Origin: Sorangium cellulosum So0157-2 | GTDB lineage: Bacteria > Myxococcota_A > Polyangia > Polyangiales > Polyangiaceae | Direction: 5' to 3' | Assembly (NCBI RefSeq): GCF_000418325.1 | Contig: NC_021658.1 | Coordinates: 13,310,501-13,374,500 of the forward strand | Length of the DNA stretch: 64,000 nt | In this document: positions 29,301 to 37,570 of the stretch, one piece after another | Layout of the letters: every line of letters begins with the position of its first letter | Numbering within the stretch: position 1 is the stretch's first letter | Notes under the pieces: generated by a model | The model's database searches: none | What the model was told of the DNA's origin: nothing | The model's input: the letters and a program-made list of their open reading frames with translations, nothing else | Position numbers and translations under genes: made by a program

Positions 29301-29957
29301 TCAGGTCGCGTCGGCGACGACGCGACCGCGCTCCAGCACGACACGCGCGGCAGCTCGCTGCCGGAAGACCTCCGGCTCATGCGAGACCACAACCACGGCG
29401 GCGCCCCGCGCCACCTCGGCTTCCACCACCGTGAGCAGCCGCGCGACACCGGACCGGTCCAGGCCGGTCGTGGGCTCGTCCAGCAGCACCAAGGAGGGCT
29501 GGTGCACCAGCGCTCGCGCGAGCGCGATGCGCTGCCGCTGGCCACGCGAGCACGTGCGCAGCGGACGCACCGCGAAGCTCCCGAGCTCGAAGCGCTCCTC
29601 CGCTCGGCGCCACGCTTCCTGCGCATCGAGCCCGTGGAAGCTTGCCGCCAGCTCGATGTTCTGCCGGCCGGACAGGTCCGGGTACGCCAGCGACTCGTGA
29701 GACAGCCAGCCGATAGTGCCTCGAACCAGCCCGGTGTCGTCCCCGAGCGGCTCGTAGCTGACGTCGCCCGACGTCGGACGAATCACGGTGCCCAGGATCC
29801 CGAGCAGCGTCGACTTGCCCGACCCGTTCGCCCCCTCGATGAGCGTCAACCGGCCCGATTCGATGGTCGCGGTCACGCCCCGCAGCGCCGCCGTCGTTCC
29901 GTACGTCTTCACGACGCCACGCGCCACCACGCGCTCGATCGAATCCACTGCGCTCAC
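29301..29957 (-). CDS. ABC transporter ATP-binding protein, CcmA-like
   Basis: 218 aa, a single nucleotide-binding domain: Walker A EGANGSGKSTLLGIL, signature CSRGQRQRIALARAL, Walker B SLVLLDEPTTGLD, switch His in VVVSHEP. Its size and layout resemble CcmA, the heme-exporter ATPase of cytochrome c maturation, but no permease partner adjoins it and the ccmF/ccmH genes are 16 kb away, so the substrate is uncertain. It follows the Ser/Thr kinase gene by 24 nt on the same strand. Confidence 0.85.
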   Translation of the reverse strand: MSAVDSIERVVARGVVKTYGTTAALRGVTATIESGRLTLIEGANGSGKSTLLGILGTVIRPTSGDVSYEPLGDDTGLVRGTIGWLSHESLAYPDLSGRQNIELAASFHGLDAQEAWRRAEERFELGSFAVRPLRTCSRGQRQRIALARALVHQPSLVLLDEPTTGLDRSGVARLLTVVEAEVARGAAVVVVSHEPEVFRQRAAARVVLERGRVVADAT

Positions 29958-29981
29958 CTCGCTCCTGCGCTCACACCCGAG

Positions 29982-31772
29982 TCAGCTCTTGTCGCCGCCT
30001 CGCGCGCGACCCTCACCGCGGACGACCGTGGGCATGTCCTCCGGGAACGGAGGCGGATCAACCACGGTCGCCTCATTGTCGTCCGAGAGCTCTGCCCCCC
30101 TCCCGAGCGGACTCAGCGAAGGGATCGTCGGCCGGTCCTCCGTCTCGTCGTCCCGAGACGGCCCGTCCACCACCTCCACCTCGGCGACCGGCTCGCTCCG
30201 CCGGCTCACCGCCCCAGCGTCGCTCGCCGCCACCGAAGCCCGCGTCGACCACGCGCCGTGACGCAGCGGAAGCCCCTTCCCACCGTCAGCGACCTGAGGA
30301 CCCTTCCTCGCCACCTCGGACGCTGAGCGGCCGCTCGCGGCGACGATCCGACCGGGCTCGCCGGCGTCCTGCTCGCCGCCCAGCCGCGCGAACATCATCG
30401 TCCCATCGTCGTTCCGATCCTCGACCAGGCTCTGCACCGCGACGCGCTCCACCCGGCGCTTCTGCGACACCGGGACCTGGTTCTTGAACCGCCGCAGCGC
30501 CTCCTGGAACTCCCGAGCGCTCTGGAAGCGCTCGTCGCGCTCCTTCTCCAGGGCGCGATCCACCAGGCGCGAGAGCCCGGGCGGGATCGTGGGATCGAGC
30601 TCCGTGACCGGGCGGTGCCAGAGCGTCAGGATCTGGACGAGCAGCGCGTTGTAGTTGCGCGCGACAAACGGGCGCTGGCCGGTCAGCGCCTCGTAGAGGA
30701 TCACGCCCACCGCCCACAGATCGAGCCGGTGGTCAAGCTCGACATCGCCCCGAGCCTGCTCGGGCGCCATGTAGTACGGCGTGCCCATCACCATGCCGGT
30801 GCGCGTCAGATCCAGCGTCCCATCCATGCCGGTCGCCTGGGAGATGCCGAAATCGAGCAGCTTGGCAACCGGCAACATGCCGGCGCGCTCCGAGAGGAAG
30901 ATGTTCTCCGGTTTCAGGTCGCGGTGAACGATCCCCCGCTCGTGCGCGGTCACCAGCGCGGAGAGGACCTGCAGCATGATGTCCACGAGCTCGCTCGGCG
31001 GTACGGACCCCCAGCGCTCGATCCGCTGCGCCAGCGTCTCCCCGTGGAGGCGCTCCATCACAAGGTAGGGGCTGCCGTCAGGGAGCCACCCCATGTCGTA
31101 GACCTCGCAGATGTTCGGATGACCGATCCGCCCCGCGACCCGCGCCTCGTGCTCCAGCCTCGAGATCGCCTCGCGCTGCTGCGCCTCCCGCGGATGCATC
31201 ACCTTGACAGCGACCAGCCGCCCGATCTGGAGGTGCTCGGCCTCGTACACCGCGCCCATGCCCCCCTCCCCGATGATGGCGGTGACCCCGTACTTGTCGC
31301 CGATCACATGCCCGAGCAGCGAACGCCCCGACGACGCGCTCGCCGCGTCTCTCCTCGGCCACGCCTCGACCCGCGCGTCGCCGCGGCTGGACAACGGCGG
31401 GCGCGACGGCGTGGACCGCGCCTCTGGACGCGGCGGCGGCGCGCTGCGCGTCGACGAGCTCGGTCCCACGCCAGGCGAGCCCCTCGGCGACGGCGGCGCT
31501 GATCTCGGCGACGGCGGCGCTGCCCTCGAGATCGGCGGCGCTCCCCGCGACAGCTGCGGTGCAGTGGGTCGGTGGACGGGCTGCAGCGGAGCCGCCCCGA
31601 CGCGCCGACCCCCCCGTGACGACGAGGGTGCCTCGCTCGATGCGATGACGAGACCGGTCGACGGGCACACGATCGCCGCAACGTCGTGGTGGCTACCGCA
31701 GTGGATGCACCGCACCGAACTCAAGTCCGTACATTTTGCAATACTCCATCCAGGTGCCGCTCGGAACTGCAC
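29982..31772 (-). CDS. Ser/Thr protein kinase (Pkn2/STPK type) with N-terminal zinc ribbon
   Basis: Eukaryote-like kinase, 596 aa from GTG 31772 (an alternative TTG at 31724 lies closer to the CIHCG motif). Residues 20-40 form a Cys-containing ribbon (CIHCGSHHDVAAIVCPSTG) common in myxobacterial kinases. A Ser/Pro-rich linker follows. The kinase domain (about 160-420) has IIGEGGMGAVYEAEH, VAVKVMH, HRDLKPENIFLS, LLDFGISQ and the APE-type segment MAPEQAR. No membrane segment is evident; the C-terminal 180 residues are acidic, with no domain I recognise. It is divergent from dnaN across the candidate origin. Confidence 0.92.
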   Translation of the reverse strand: MQFRAAPGWSIAKCTDLSSVRCIHCGSHHDVAAIVCPSTGLVIASSEAPSSSRGGRRVGAAPLQPVHRPTAPQLSRGAPPISRAAPPSPRSAPPSPRGSPGVGPSSSTRSAPPPRPEARSTPSRPPLSSRGDARVEAWPRRDAASASSGRSLLGHVIGDKYGVTAIIGEGGMGAVYEAEHLQIGRLVAVKVMHPREAQQREAISRLEHEARVAGRIGHPNICEVYDMGWLPDGSPYLVMERLHGETLAQRIERWGSVPPSELVDIMLQVLSALVTAHERGIVHRDLKPENIFLSERAGMLPVAKLLDFGISQATGMDGTLDLTRTGMVMGTPYYMAPEQARGDVELDHRLDLWAVGVILYEALTGQRPFVARNYNALLVQILTLWHRPVTELDPTIPPGLSRLVDRALEKERDERFQSAREFQEALRRFKNQVPVSQKRRVERVAVQSLVEDRNDDGTMMFARLGGEQDAGEPGRIVAASGRSASEVARKGPQVADGGKGLPLRHGAWSTRASVAASDAGAVSRRSEPVAEVEVVDGPSRDDETEDRPTIPSLSPLGRGAELSDDNEATVVDPPPFPEDMPTVVRGEGRARGGDKS

Positions 31773-32141
31773 AGCGCATCAGGTGAGAGCGTGACCGGCC
31801 GCGCTCGGTTGTACATTCCCGAGCACCCCCTGGTGGATCTTGGGGATAACCCCCTCGACAACCCTGGGGGCAAAACGGGGGAGACACGCCGCCCGCCAGC
31901 TCTCCCCCGTCCTCCTACCCCTGAGCACGGTCCATTTACCCCAGGGCACCCGCTTCCAAATGCTCGTATTCATTGAGCAATCTGAGTTATCCCCGCCCTC
32001 CACAGCGCCTACGACGAAGACGATGTCTTTATCTATCTATTTCATGGAAAGAAGAGGCGCCCCGCAAGGTCACGGGAGCGCTCATTTCCCGCCCACGCCC
32101 GGGCAATAACCCTGCTAAAGGGAGCGGCTCCGGAGTCGGCT
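31773..32141. other. Candidate chromosomal replication origin region (oriC)
   Basis: A 369-nt gap between divergent genes, next to dnaN-recF-gyrB. It holds two inverted DnaA-box-like 9-mers, ggggataac (31842-31850) and gttatcccc (31986-31994), plus gcaataaccc near 32103. An unusually AT-rich stretch (about 31955-32060, including tctttatctatctatttcat) could be the unwinding element. Gene direction switches here, and two parS sites lie within 5 kb. The exact 9-mer TTATCCACA is not present and dnaA is not adjacent, so this is inference. Confidence 0.5.
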
Positions 32142-33272
32142 ATGGACCTTGTGATCCCCAAGAAAGATCTGCTTCGCCTCGTCGCGCGCTGCCAAGGCGT
32201 GGCGGACAAGAAGAGCGCCATGCCGGCGCTCGCCAACGTCCTGCTCGCCGCCGATGGCAACGCCGTCCGCGTCGCCGCGACCGACCTGTACCTCGGGGTC
32301 ACCGGCCAGACCCACGCGGACATCAAGACCGGCGGCACCGTCGCGGTCCCCGCCAGGGACCTGCTCGAACGGGTCAAGGCCATGCCCGATGGCCCGATCC
32401 AGATCACCACCACCGAGGGCGCGCACACGTCGCTCAAGGCCGTGGGATCGCCCCGGCGCTACACCCTCCCCGGCCTCCCCGGCTCGGAGTTCCCGCAGCT
32501 GCCCGCGCCGTCGCGCGACGCGCCCTCGCTGGAGCTCCCCGTCGAGCAGCTCGCGCTCCTGATCGCCAGGACGCACTTCTCGATCTCCACCGACGAGACG
32601 CGCGCCCATGTCAACAGCGCCCTGTTCGAGTGGGCCGGCGATCGCGTCCGGATGGTCACCACCGACGGCCACCGCCTGTCCAAGATGGAGGCGACCGTCT
32701 CCGGCAGCTCCGCCACCGCCACCATGCTCATCCCCCTCAAGGCGATCACCGAGCTCCGCCGCCTCGCCGAGGAGGCGCGCGCCGAGAAGGAGACCCCCAT
32801 GGTCGCCATCACCCAGAGCGGGCCGAACGCCTTCTTCAACATCGCCGGGATGCAGTTCTCGGTGAAGCTCGTCGACGCGCAGTTCCCCCCCTACCAGCAG
32901 GTCATCCCGTCCGTCACCGAGCGCTCGGTCCGCGCGCCCCGCGTCCAGTTCGCCGAGGCCCTCCGCGCCATCGCGCTCGCCGCCAACGACCGCACCGGCG
33001 GCGTCAAGCTCTCCATCGCGCCGGGGACCCTCCGGATCACCAGCGAGAGCCCGGACACCGGCGCCGGCTTCGACGAGGTGGCCGTCGACTACGGCGGGCC
33101 CGAGGTCACGATCGGCTTCAACGCCAAGTACTTCCTCGACGTGCTCGGCTCCATCGACGACGAGGAGGTCATCCTCGGCATCTCCGGGGAGCTCGACCCC
33201 GCCGTGATCCGGCCCGGCAGCGAGTCGAACCAGCAGAGCTACGTCGCCGTCGTCATGCCGATGCGGATTTGA
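32142..33272 (+). CDS. dnaN: DNA polymerase III beta subunit (sliding clamp)
   Basis: Ring clamp that tethers the replicative polymerase. 376 aa, the normal length, with three repeats of the clamp fold: N-terminal KDLLRLVARCQGVADKKSAM, middle VRMVTTDGHRLSKMEATV, and the C-terminal VVMPMRI hydrophobic-pocket end. ATG 32142. Its stop overlaps a TTG that starts recF. Confidence 0.97.
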   Translation: MDLVIPKKDLLRLVARCQGVADKKSAMPALANVLLAADGNAVRVAATDLYLGVTGQTHADIKTGGTVAVPARDLLERVKAMPDGPIQITTTEGAHTSLKAVGSPRRYTLPGLPGSEFPQLPAPSRDAPSLELPVEQLALLIARTHFSISTDETRAHVNSALFEWAGDRVRMVTTDGHRLSKMEATVSGSSATATMLIPLKAITELRRLAEEARAEKETPMVAITQSGPNAFFNIAGMQFSVKLVDAQFPPYQQVIPSVTERSVRAPRVQFAEALRAIALAANDRTGGVKLSIAPGTLRITSESPDTGAGFDEVAVDYGGPEVTIGFNAKYFLDVLGSIDDEEVILGISGELDPAVIRPGSESNQQSYVAVVMPMRI

Positions 33273-34420
33273 GCCCGCCCGACGACGAGCGACAGGAACG
33301 CCTCCCGAGCCTCCTGCTCGAGCGGCTCCACGTGCGCGAGTTCCGGAACCTCGGCCGCATCGACGTCGAGCCGGCGCCGCGCCTCAACGTCATCGCCGGC
33401 AACAACGGTCAAGGCAAGACGAGCCTCCTCGAGGCGATCTACTTCGCGGCCACCTCGAGGAGCTTCCGCACCCACCGCGCGGCGGAGCTCGTGCGCCACG
33501 GCGCCGACGTCGCGAGCGCGCGCGCGCGCTTCGTCGAGCGCAGGGACGCGCTGCCGCCCCTCGCGCGCGAGCAGACCGCCGCCGTGGAGCACAAGCGGTG
33601 CGTGGTGCGGATCGACGGCAACCGGCCCCCGAGCCTGTCGAGCTTCGCGACGCGCTCGCCGGTCGTCGCCTTCCACACCGAGGAGCTCGCGCTCTCGACC
33701 GGGCCCGCGAGCGCGCGGCGCACGCTGCTGGATCGGCTGGCGCTCTTCATGGATCCGCAGAGCGCCGACCACCGCGCCCGCTACGCGCAGGCGCTCCGCG
33801 CGCGGCACGAGCTGCTCCACCGCGGCGGGGGCGCGTCGCCGCAGGGGGGCGCCGAGCTCGACGCGTTCGAGGAGCTCTGCGCCCTCCACGGCGCGGCGCT
33901 GACCCGCGCCCGCGCGGCCGCCGTCGAGGCGCTTGCGCCGGAGCTCGCCCACGCCTTCGCCCGCATCGCCGCGCCCGACCTGACCCTCGCCGCGCGCTAC
34001 GCGCCGGGCGGCGCCAGCGACGCCGCGCAGGCGCGCGAGGCGCTGCGCGAGCACCGCCGCCGCGACGCCCACCGGCCGACCGCAGGCTTCGGCCCCCACC
34101 GGGACGACCTGGTGCTCGAGCTCGACGGCCACCCCGCCCGCGTGGTCGCCTCCCAGGGGCAACACCGGGCCCTCACCCTCTCGCTCAAGGCGGCCGAGAC
34201 CGCCGCCATTGCGTCCGTCCGGAGTGTAGAGCCCATTCTCCTGCTCGACGACGTGTCGAGCGAGCTCGACCCCGATCGGACGGCCGCGCTGTTCACGTTC
34301 CTCGGAATGGCGCGCGGACAGGTGTTCCTGACGACCACGCGGCGCGATCTCATCGTCACGCCGGGCGTACCCGCGTCGGAGCGGCGCGATTTTCACGTCG
34401 AAGGCGGCGCGCTCAGCTGA
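33269..34420 (+). CDS. recF: DNA replication/repair protein RecF
   Basis: SMC-like ATPase loading RecOR/RecA at gaps. 383 aa from TTG 33269-33271, which overlaps the dnaN stop (TTGA). Family marks: LHVREFRNLGRIDVEP, Walker A GNNGQGKTSLLEAIYF, RTLLDRLALFMDP, GPHRDDLVLELDG, signature ASQGQHRALTLSLK, Walker B PILLLDDVSSELD. No better start follows before the first conserved strand. Confidence 0.93.
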   Translation: MSPPDDERQERLPSLLLERLHVREFRNLGRIDVEPAPRLNVIAGNNGQGKTSLLEAIYFAATSRSFRTHRAAELVRHGADVASARARFVERRDALPPLAREQTAAVEHKRCVVRIDGNRPPSLSSFATRSPVVAFHTEELALSTGPASARRTLLDRLALFMDPQSADHRARYAQALRARHELLHRGGGASPQGGAELDAFEELCALHGAALTRARAAAVEALAPELAHAFARIAAPDLTLAARYAPGGASDAAQAREALREHRRRDAHRPTAGFGPHRDDLVLELDGHPARVVASQGQHRALTLSLKAAETAAIASVRSVEPILLLDDVSSELDPDRTAALFTFLGMARGQVFLTTTRRDLIVTPGVPASERRDFHVEGGALS

Positions 34421-34832
34421 CGTGCGCGGCGGGGGCGGACGCGGGGCGGCGGGGGCGCGGCGAGGCCTGCCGCGGCCGCCCCGAGACGCGTTGATCCCGC
34501 CCCGCAGGGCACGAGTTGGGATGCTCCGGACGCGCCCGCGCCAGGCGCCGAAAATACGGTGTTACGAGGCTTCCGGACTCGGCGAAACGCTTGCCCGAGC
34601 GGCTGATTTCGGCTACATTTCCGCAGTCTTTACGGGGCATCGACGAGCGGTCCGCGCATGAACGCTCGTGCCCTCGGAATCGATCCGGCGCCGCGGCTGC
34701 CGCGACCGGGTCCCACCAGACGAGCTGCCCATCGCGCCGGCCCCTCCACTGCAAGAACTCCGGCAATCCGAGCGGTCTCCGCCGCTCTGCGCCCCCCGGT
34801 GAGAGGCGGCGGGCGCGCCCACCAGGACCGAG
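34421..34832. other. 412-nt intergenic region upstream of gyrB
   Basis: No gene is credible here (short frames are Arg-rich noise). It contains a moderately AT-rich patch and a sigma70-like promoter near 34591-34619. Confidence 0.6.
34591..34619 (+). promoter_or_regulatory. Candidate gyrB promoter
   Basis: TTGCCC (34591-34596), a 17-nt spacer and TACATT (34614-34619), about 214 nt upstream of gyrB. The spacing is ideal; the elements are only approximate matches. Confidence 0.35.
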
Positions 34833-37328
34833 ATGACGGAACCCACCCTGAGCCAGCCGACCGACCTCACCAAGGCGTCGTACGACGCCCACAGCATCAC
34901 GGCGCTCGAAGGCCTCGAAGCGGTGCGCAAGCGCCCCGGCATGTACATCGGCGATGTGCACGACGGATCGGGGCTGCACCACCTGGTCTGGGAGGCCGTG
35001 GACAACGCCGTCGACGAGCACCTCGCCGGCGCCTGCACGGAGATCAGGGTCACCGTCCACTTCGACGGCTCGGTGTCGATCGAGGACAACGGCCGCGGGA
35101 TCCCGGTCGGGATGCACGCGAAGGGCGTCAGCGCCGCCGAGGTCGTCATGACCGTCCTCCACGCCGGCGGAAAGTTCGACAACTCCAGCTACAAGGTCTC
35201 TGCGGGCCTGCACGGCGTCGGCGTGAGCGCGGTGAACGCCGTCTCCGAGTGGCTCAAGGTCGAGATCAAGCGCGAAGGAAAGCTCTGGTTCCAGGAGTAC
35301 GGCCGGGGCGTGCCGAGGGCGCCGCTCAAGGCGATCGGCGTGACGGACAAGACGGGGACGAAGATCACCTTCAAGCCCGACCCGATCATCTTCAGCACGG
35401 TCGAGTTCAGCTTCGACGTCCTGGCGAGCCGCCTGCGCGAGCTCGCGTTCCTGAACGCCGGGCTCATCATCCACCTCGACGACCAGCGCCCCGACGGGAG
35501 GGCCGAAGTCTACGAGTACAAGGGGGGTATCTCGGAGTTCGTGGCGCTCCTCAACAAGACCAAGGAGCCGATTCACGACGAGGTGATCAGCTTCGTGTCG
35601 CAGCACGAGCTCGGCGCGGGGGGCGAGGCCGGGAACGGCCGCGCGAGCTCGGCGCCGCCGGTCGGCGTGGAGGTCGCGCTGCAGTGGAACGGCTCCTACA
35701 CGGAGGCGATCTTCTGTTACACGAACAACGTCCACAACAGGGACGGCGGCACGCACCTCACCGGGCTCCGCGCCGCGCTCACGAAGACGATCAACAACTA
35801 CGGGAGCGCGCACAACCTCTTCAAGGAGCTGAAGCAGGGCCTGCAGGGCGAGGACGCGCGCGAGGGGCTGACGTGCGTGCTCAGCATCAAGCACCCGGAC
35901 CCGTCGTTCGACTCGCAGACCAAATCCAAGCTCGTCTCCAGCGAGGTCAAGGGCATCGTCGAGGCGGCCGTCAGCGACAAGCTCGCGCAGTACTTCGAGG
36001 AGAACCCGCAGAGCGCGAAGAAGATCATCGAGAAGGCGGTCGTCGCGGCCAAGGCGCGCGAGGCGGCCCGCAAGGCCCGCGAGGTGATCCGCAAGGGCTC
36101 GCTCGACGTGACGTCGCTCTCCGGCAAGCTCGCCGACTGCCAGTCCAAGGACCCGGAGAAGAGCGAGATCTACATCGTCGAGGGCGAGAGCGCCGGCGGC
36201 AGCGCCAAGATGGGGCGGGACCGGCACTTCCAGGCGATCCTCCCGCTCAAGGGCAAGATCCTGAACGTCGAGCGGGCGCGGCTCGACCGGATGCTGAGCT
36301 CCGCCGAGGTCGGCACGCTGATCACCGCCCTCGGCTGCGGGATCAACGACGCCGGCGGCTTCGAGATCGACAAGCTCCGCTACCACAAGATCATCCTGAT
36401 GACGGACGCCGACGTCGACGGCTCCCACATCCGCACGCTGCTCTTGACCTTCTTCTTCCGGCAGATGCCCGAGATCATGGAGAAGGGGTATCTGTTCATC
36501 GCGCAGCCGCCGCTCTACCGCGTGCGCAAGGGCAAGCGGGACCTGTACCTGAAGGACCAGGCCGCGCTCGACGAGTTCCTCGTGGGCAACGCCGTGGACG
36601 GGCTCGAGATCGTCGCGAGCGGCGCGCAGACGGGCATCGCGGGGCAGCCGCTCTACCGGCTCGCGCAGCGGCTGAAGCGGTTCCGCGCCGTGCTGTCGAA
36701 CATCGACAAGCGCTGTGACGCGCGGATCGTGGCGGCGGTGCTCCGGTCGAGCGGGCTCGGGCGCGACGACCTGCGGGAGACCAAGAAGGTCGCCGCGGCC
36801 GCCGACGAGCTGCGGGCCTACCTGAAGCAGCGCTACCCGGACCTGTTCCCGCTCACGCTGTCGACGCCCCGCGACACCGAGCACGGGACGAGCCGGATCG
36901 AGGTCGTGCCGCGCCCGGGCGCGAGCGCGCGGAGGAGCGTCATCGACTGGGATCTGGTGGGCTCGCCGGAGTACCAGGAGGCCTGGTCGATCGAGCAGGA
37001 TCTGCGCTCCATCGGCGCGCCCCCGTACCGGGCCCGCACCTCGAGCGGCGAGGAGACCATCGAGAACGGCGAGGCGCTCGTCGACTACATCGAAGAGCGG
37101 GGCAAGAAGGGTATCGCGATCAGCCGTTACAAGGGTCTCGGCGAGATGAACGCCGACGAGCTCTGGGAAACGACGATGAACCCGGACGCGCGGACCCTCC
37201 TCCAGGTCCGCATCGACGACGCGGTGAAGACGGACGAGCTCTTCACGATCCTCATGGGGGATCAGGTCGAGCCGCGGCGCAACTTCATCGAGCAGAACGC
37301 GCTCAACGTGAAGAACCTCGACATCTGA
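34833..37328 (+). CDS. gyrB: DNA gyrase subunit B
   Basis: ATPase subunit of gyrase. 831 aa, longer than the compact (about 640 aa) form. N-terminal GHKL ATPase (EAVDNAVDEHLAG near residue 55, GLHGVGVSAVNAVSEW), transducer domain, TOPRIM (YIVEGESAGGSAKMG near 447; MTDADVDGSHIRTLL near 523) and the C-terminal GLGEMNADELWETTMNP. The extra length sits in an insert between the TOPRIM metal site and the tail (about 620-740), as in the E. coli-type subunit. Followed by a small GC hairpin (37360-37378). Confidence 0.97.
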   Translation: MTEPTLSQPTDLTKASYDAHSITALEGLEAVRKRPGMYIGDVHDGSGLHHLVWEAVDNAVDEHLAGACTEIRVTVHFDGSVSIEDNGRGIPVGMHAKGVSAAEVVMTVLHAGGKFDNSSYKVSAGLHGVGVSAVNAVSEWLKVEIKREGKLWFQEYGRGVPRAPLKAIGVTDKTGTKITFKPDPIIFSTVEFSFDVLASRLRELAFLNAGLIIHLDDQRPDGRAEVYEYKGGISEFVALLNKTKEPIHDEVISFVSQHELGAGGEAGNGRASSAPPVGVEVALQWNGSYTEAIFCYTNNVHNRDGGTHLTGLRAALTKTINNYGSAHNLFKELKQGLQGEDAREGLTCVLSIKHPDPSFDSQTKSKLVSSEVKGIVEAAVSDKLAQYFEENPQSAKKIIEKAVVAAKAREAARKAREVIRKGSLDVTSLSGKLADCQSKDPEKSEIYIVEGESAGGSAKMGRDRHFQAILPLKGKILNVERARLDRMLSSAEVGTLITALGCGINDAGGFEIDKLRYHKIILMTDADVDGSHIRTLLLTFFFRQMPEIMEKGYLFIAQPPLYRVRKGKRDLYLKDQAALDEFLVGNAVDGLEIVASGAQTGIAGQPLYRLAQRLKRFRAVLSNIDKRCDARIVAAVLRSSGLGRDDLRETKKVAAAADELRAYLKQRYPDLFPLTLSTPRDTEHGTSRIEVVPRPGASARRSVIDWDLVGSPEYQEAWSIEQDLRSIGAPPYRARTSSGEETIENGEALVDYIEERGKKGIAISRYKGLGEMNADELWETTMNPDARTLLQVRIDDAVKTDELFTILMGDQVEPRRNFIEQNALNVKNLDI

Positions 37329-37570
37329 GCCTGCGTCCGGGGCCGCAGCTCCTGCGCCTGGGCGCGGCGCCTGCGCCCGGCGCGCCGCGCATAGGACCGC
37401 GCTCGGGGCGCTGCGTTCATCGAGCGCCGCGCCGGAGGCGCGCGGCAGGGGGGTTGACGGGGCGCTGAGGCTGCATCGATCCAGCGATGTGTTCGCTCGG
37501 TATCTCTGGCAAGCCGCTTGCTTGACCGGCCCCTTGATAGCGAAGGCGCACGCCTTAGCTTCGAGGTGCC

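Noticed and set aside
34422..34661. Small ORF upstream of gyrB
   Set aside because: Arg/Gly-rich, no ribosome site, ends inside a likely promoter.
37500..37570. Heat-shock (CTTGAA/CCCCAT or CIRCE) promoter before clpB
   Set aside because: Only CTTGAC and CCCCTT are present with wrong spacing; no CIRCE inverted repeat.
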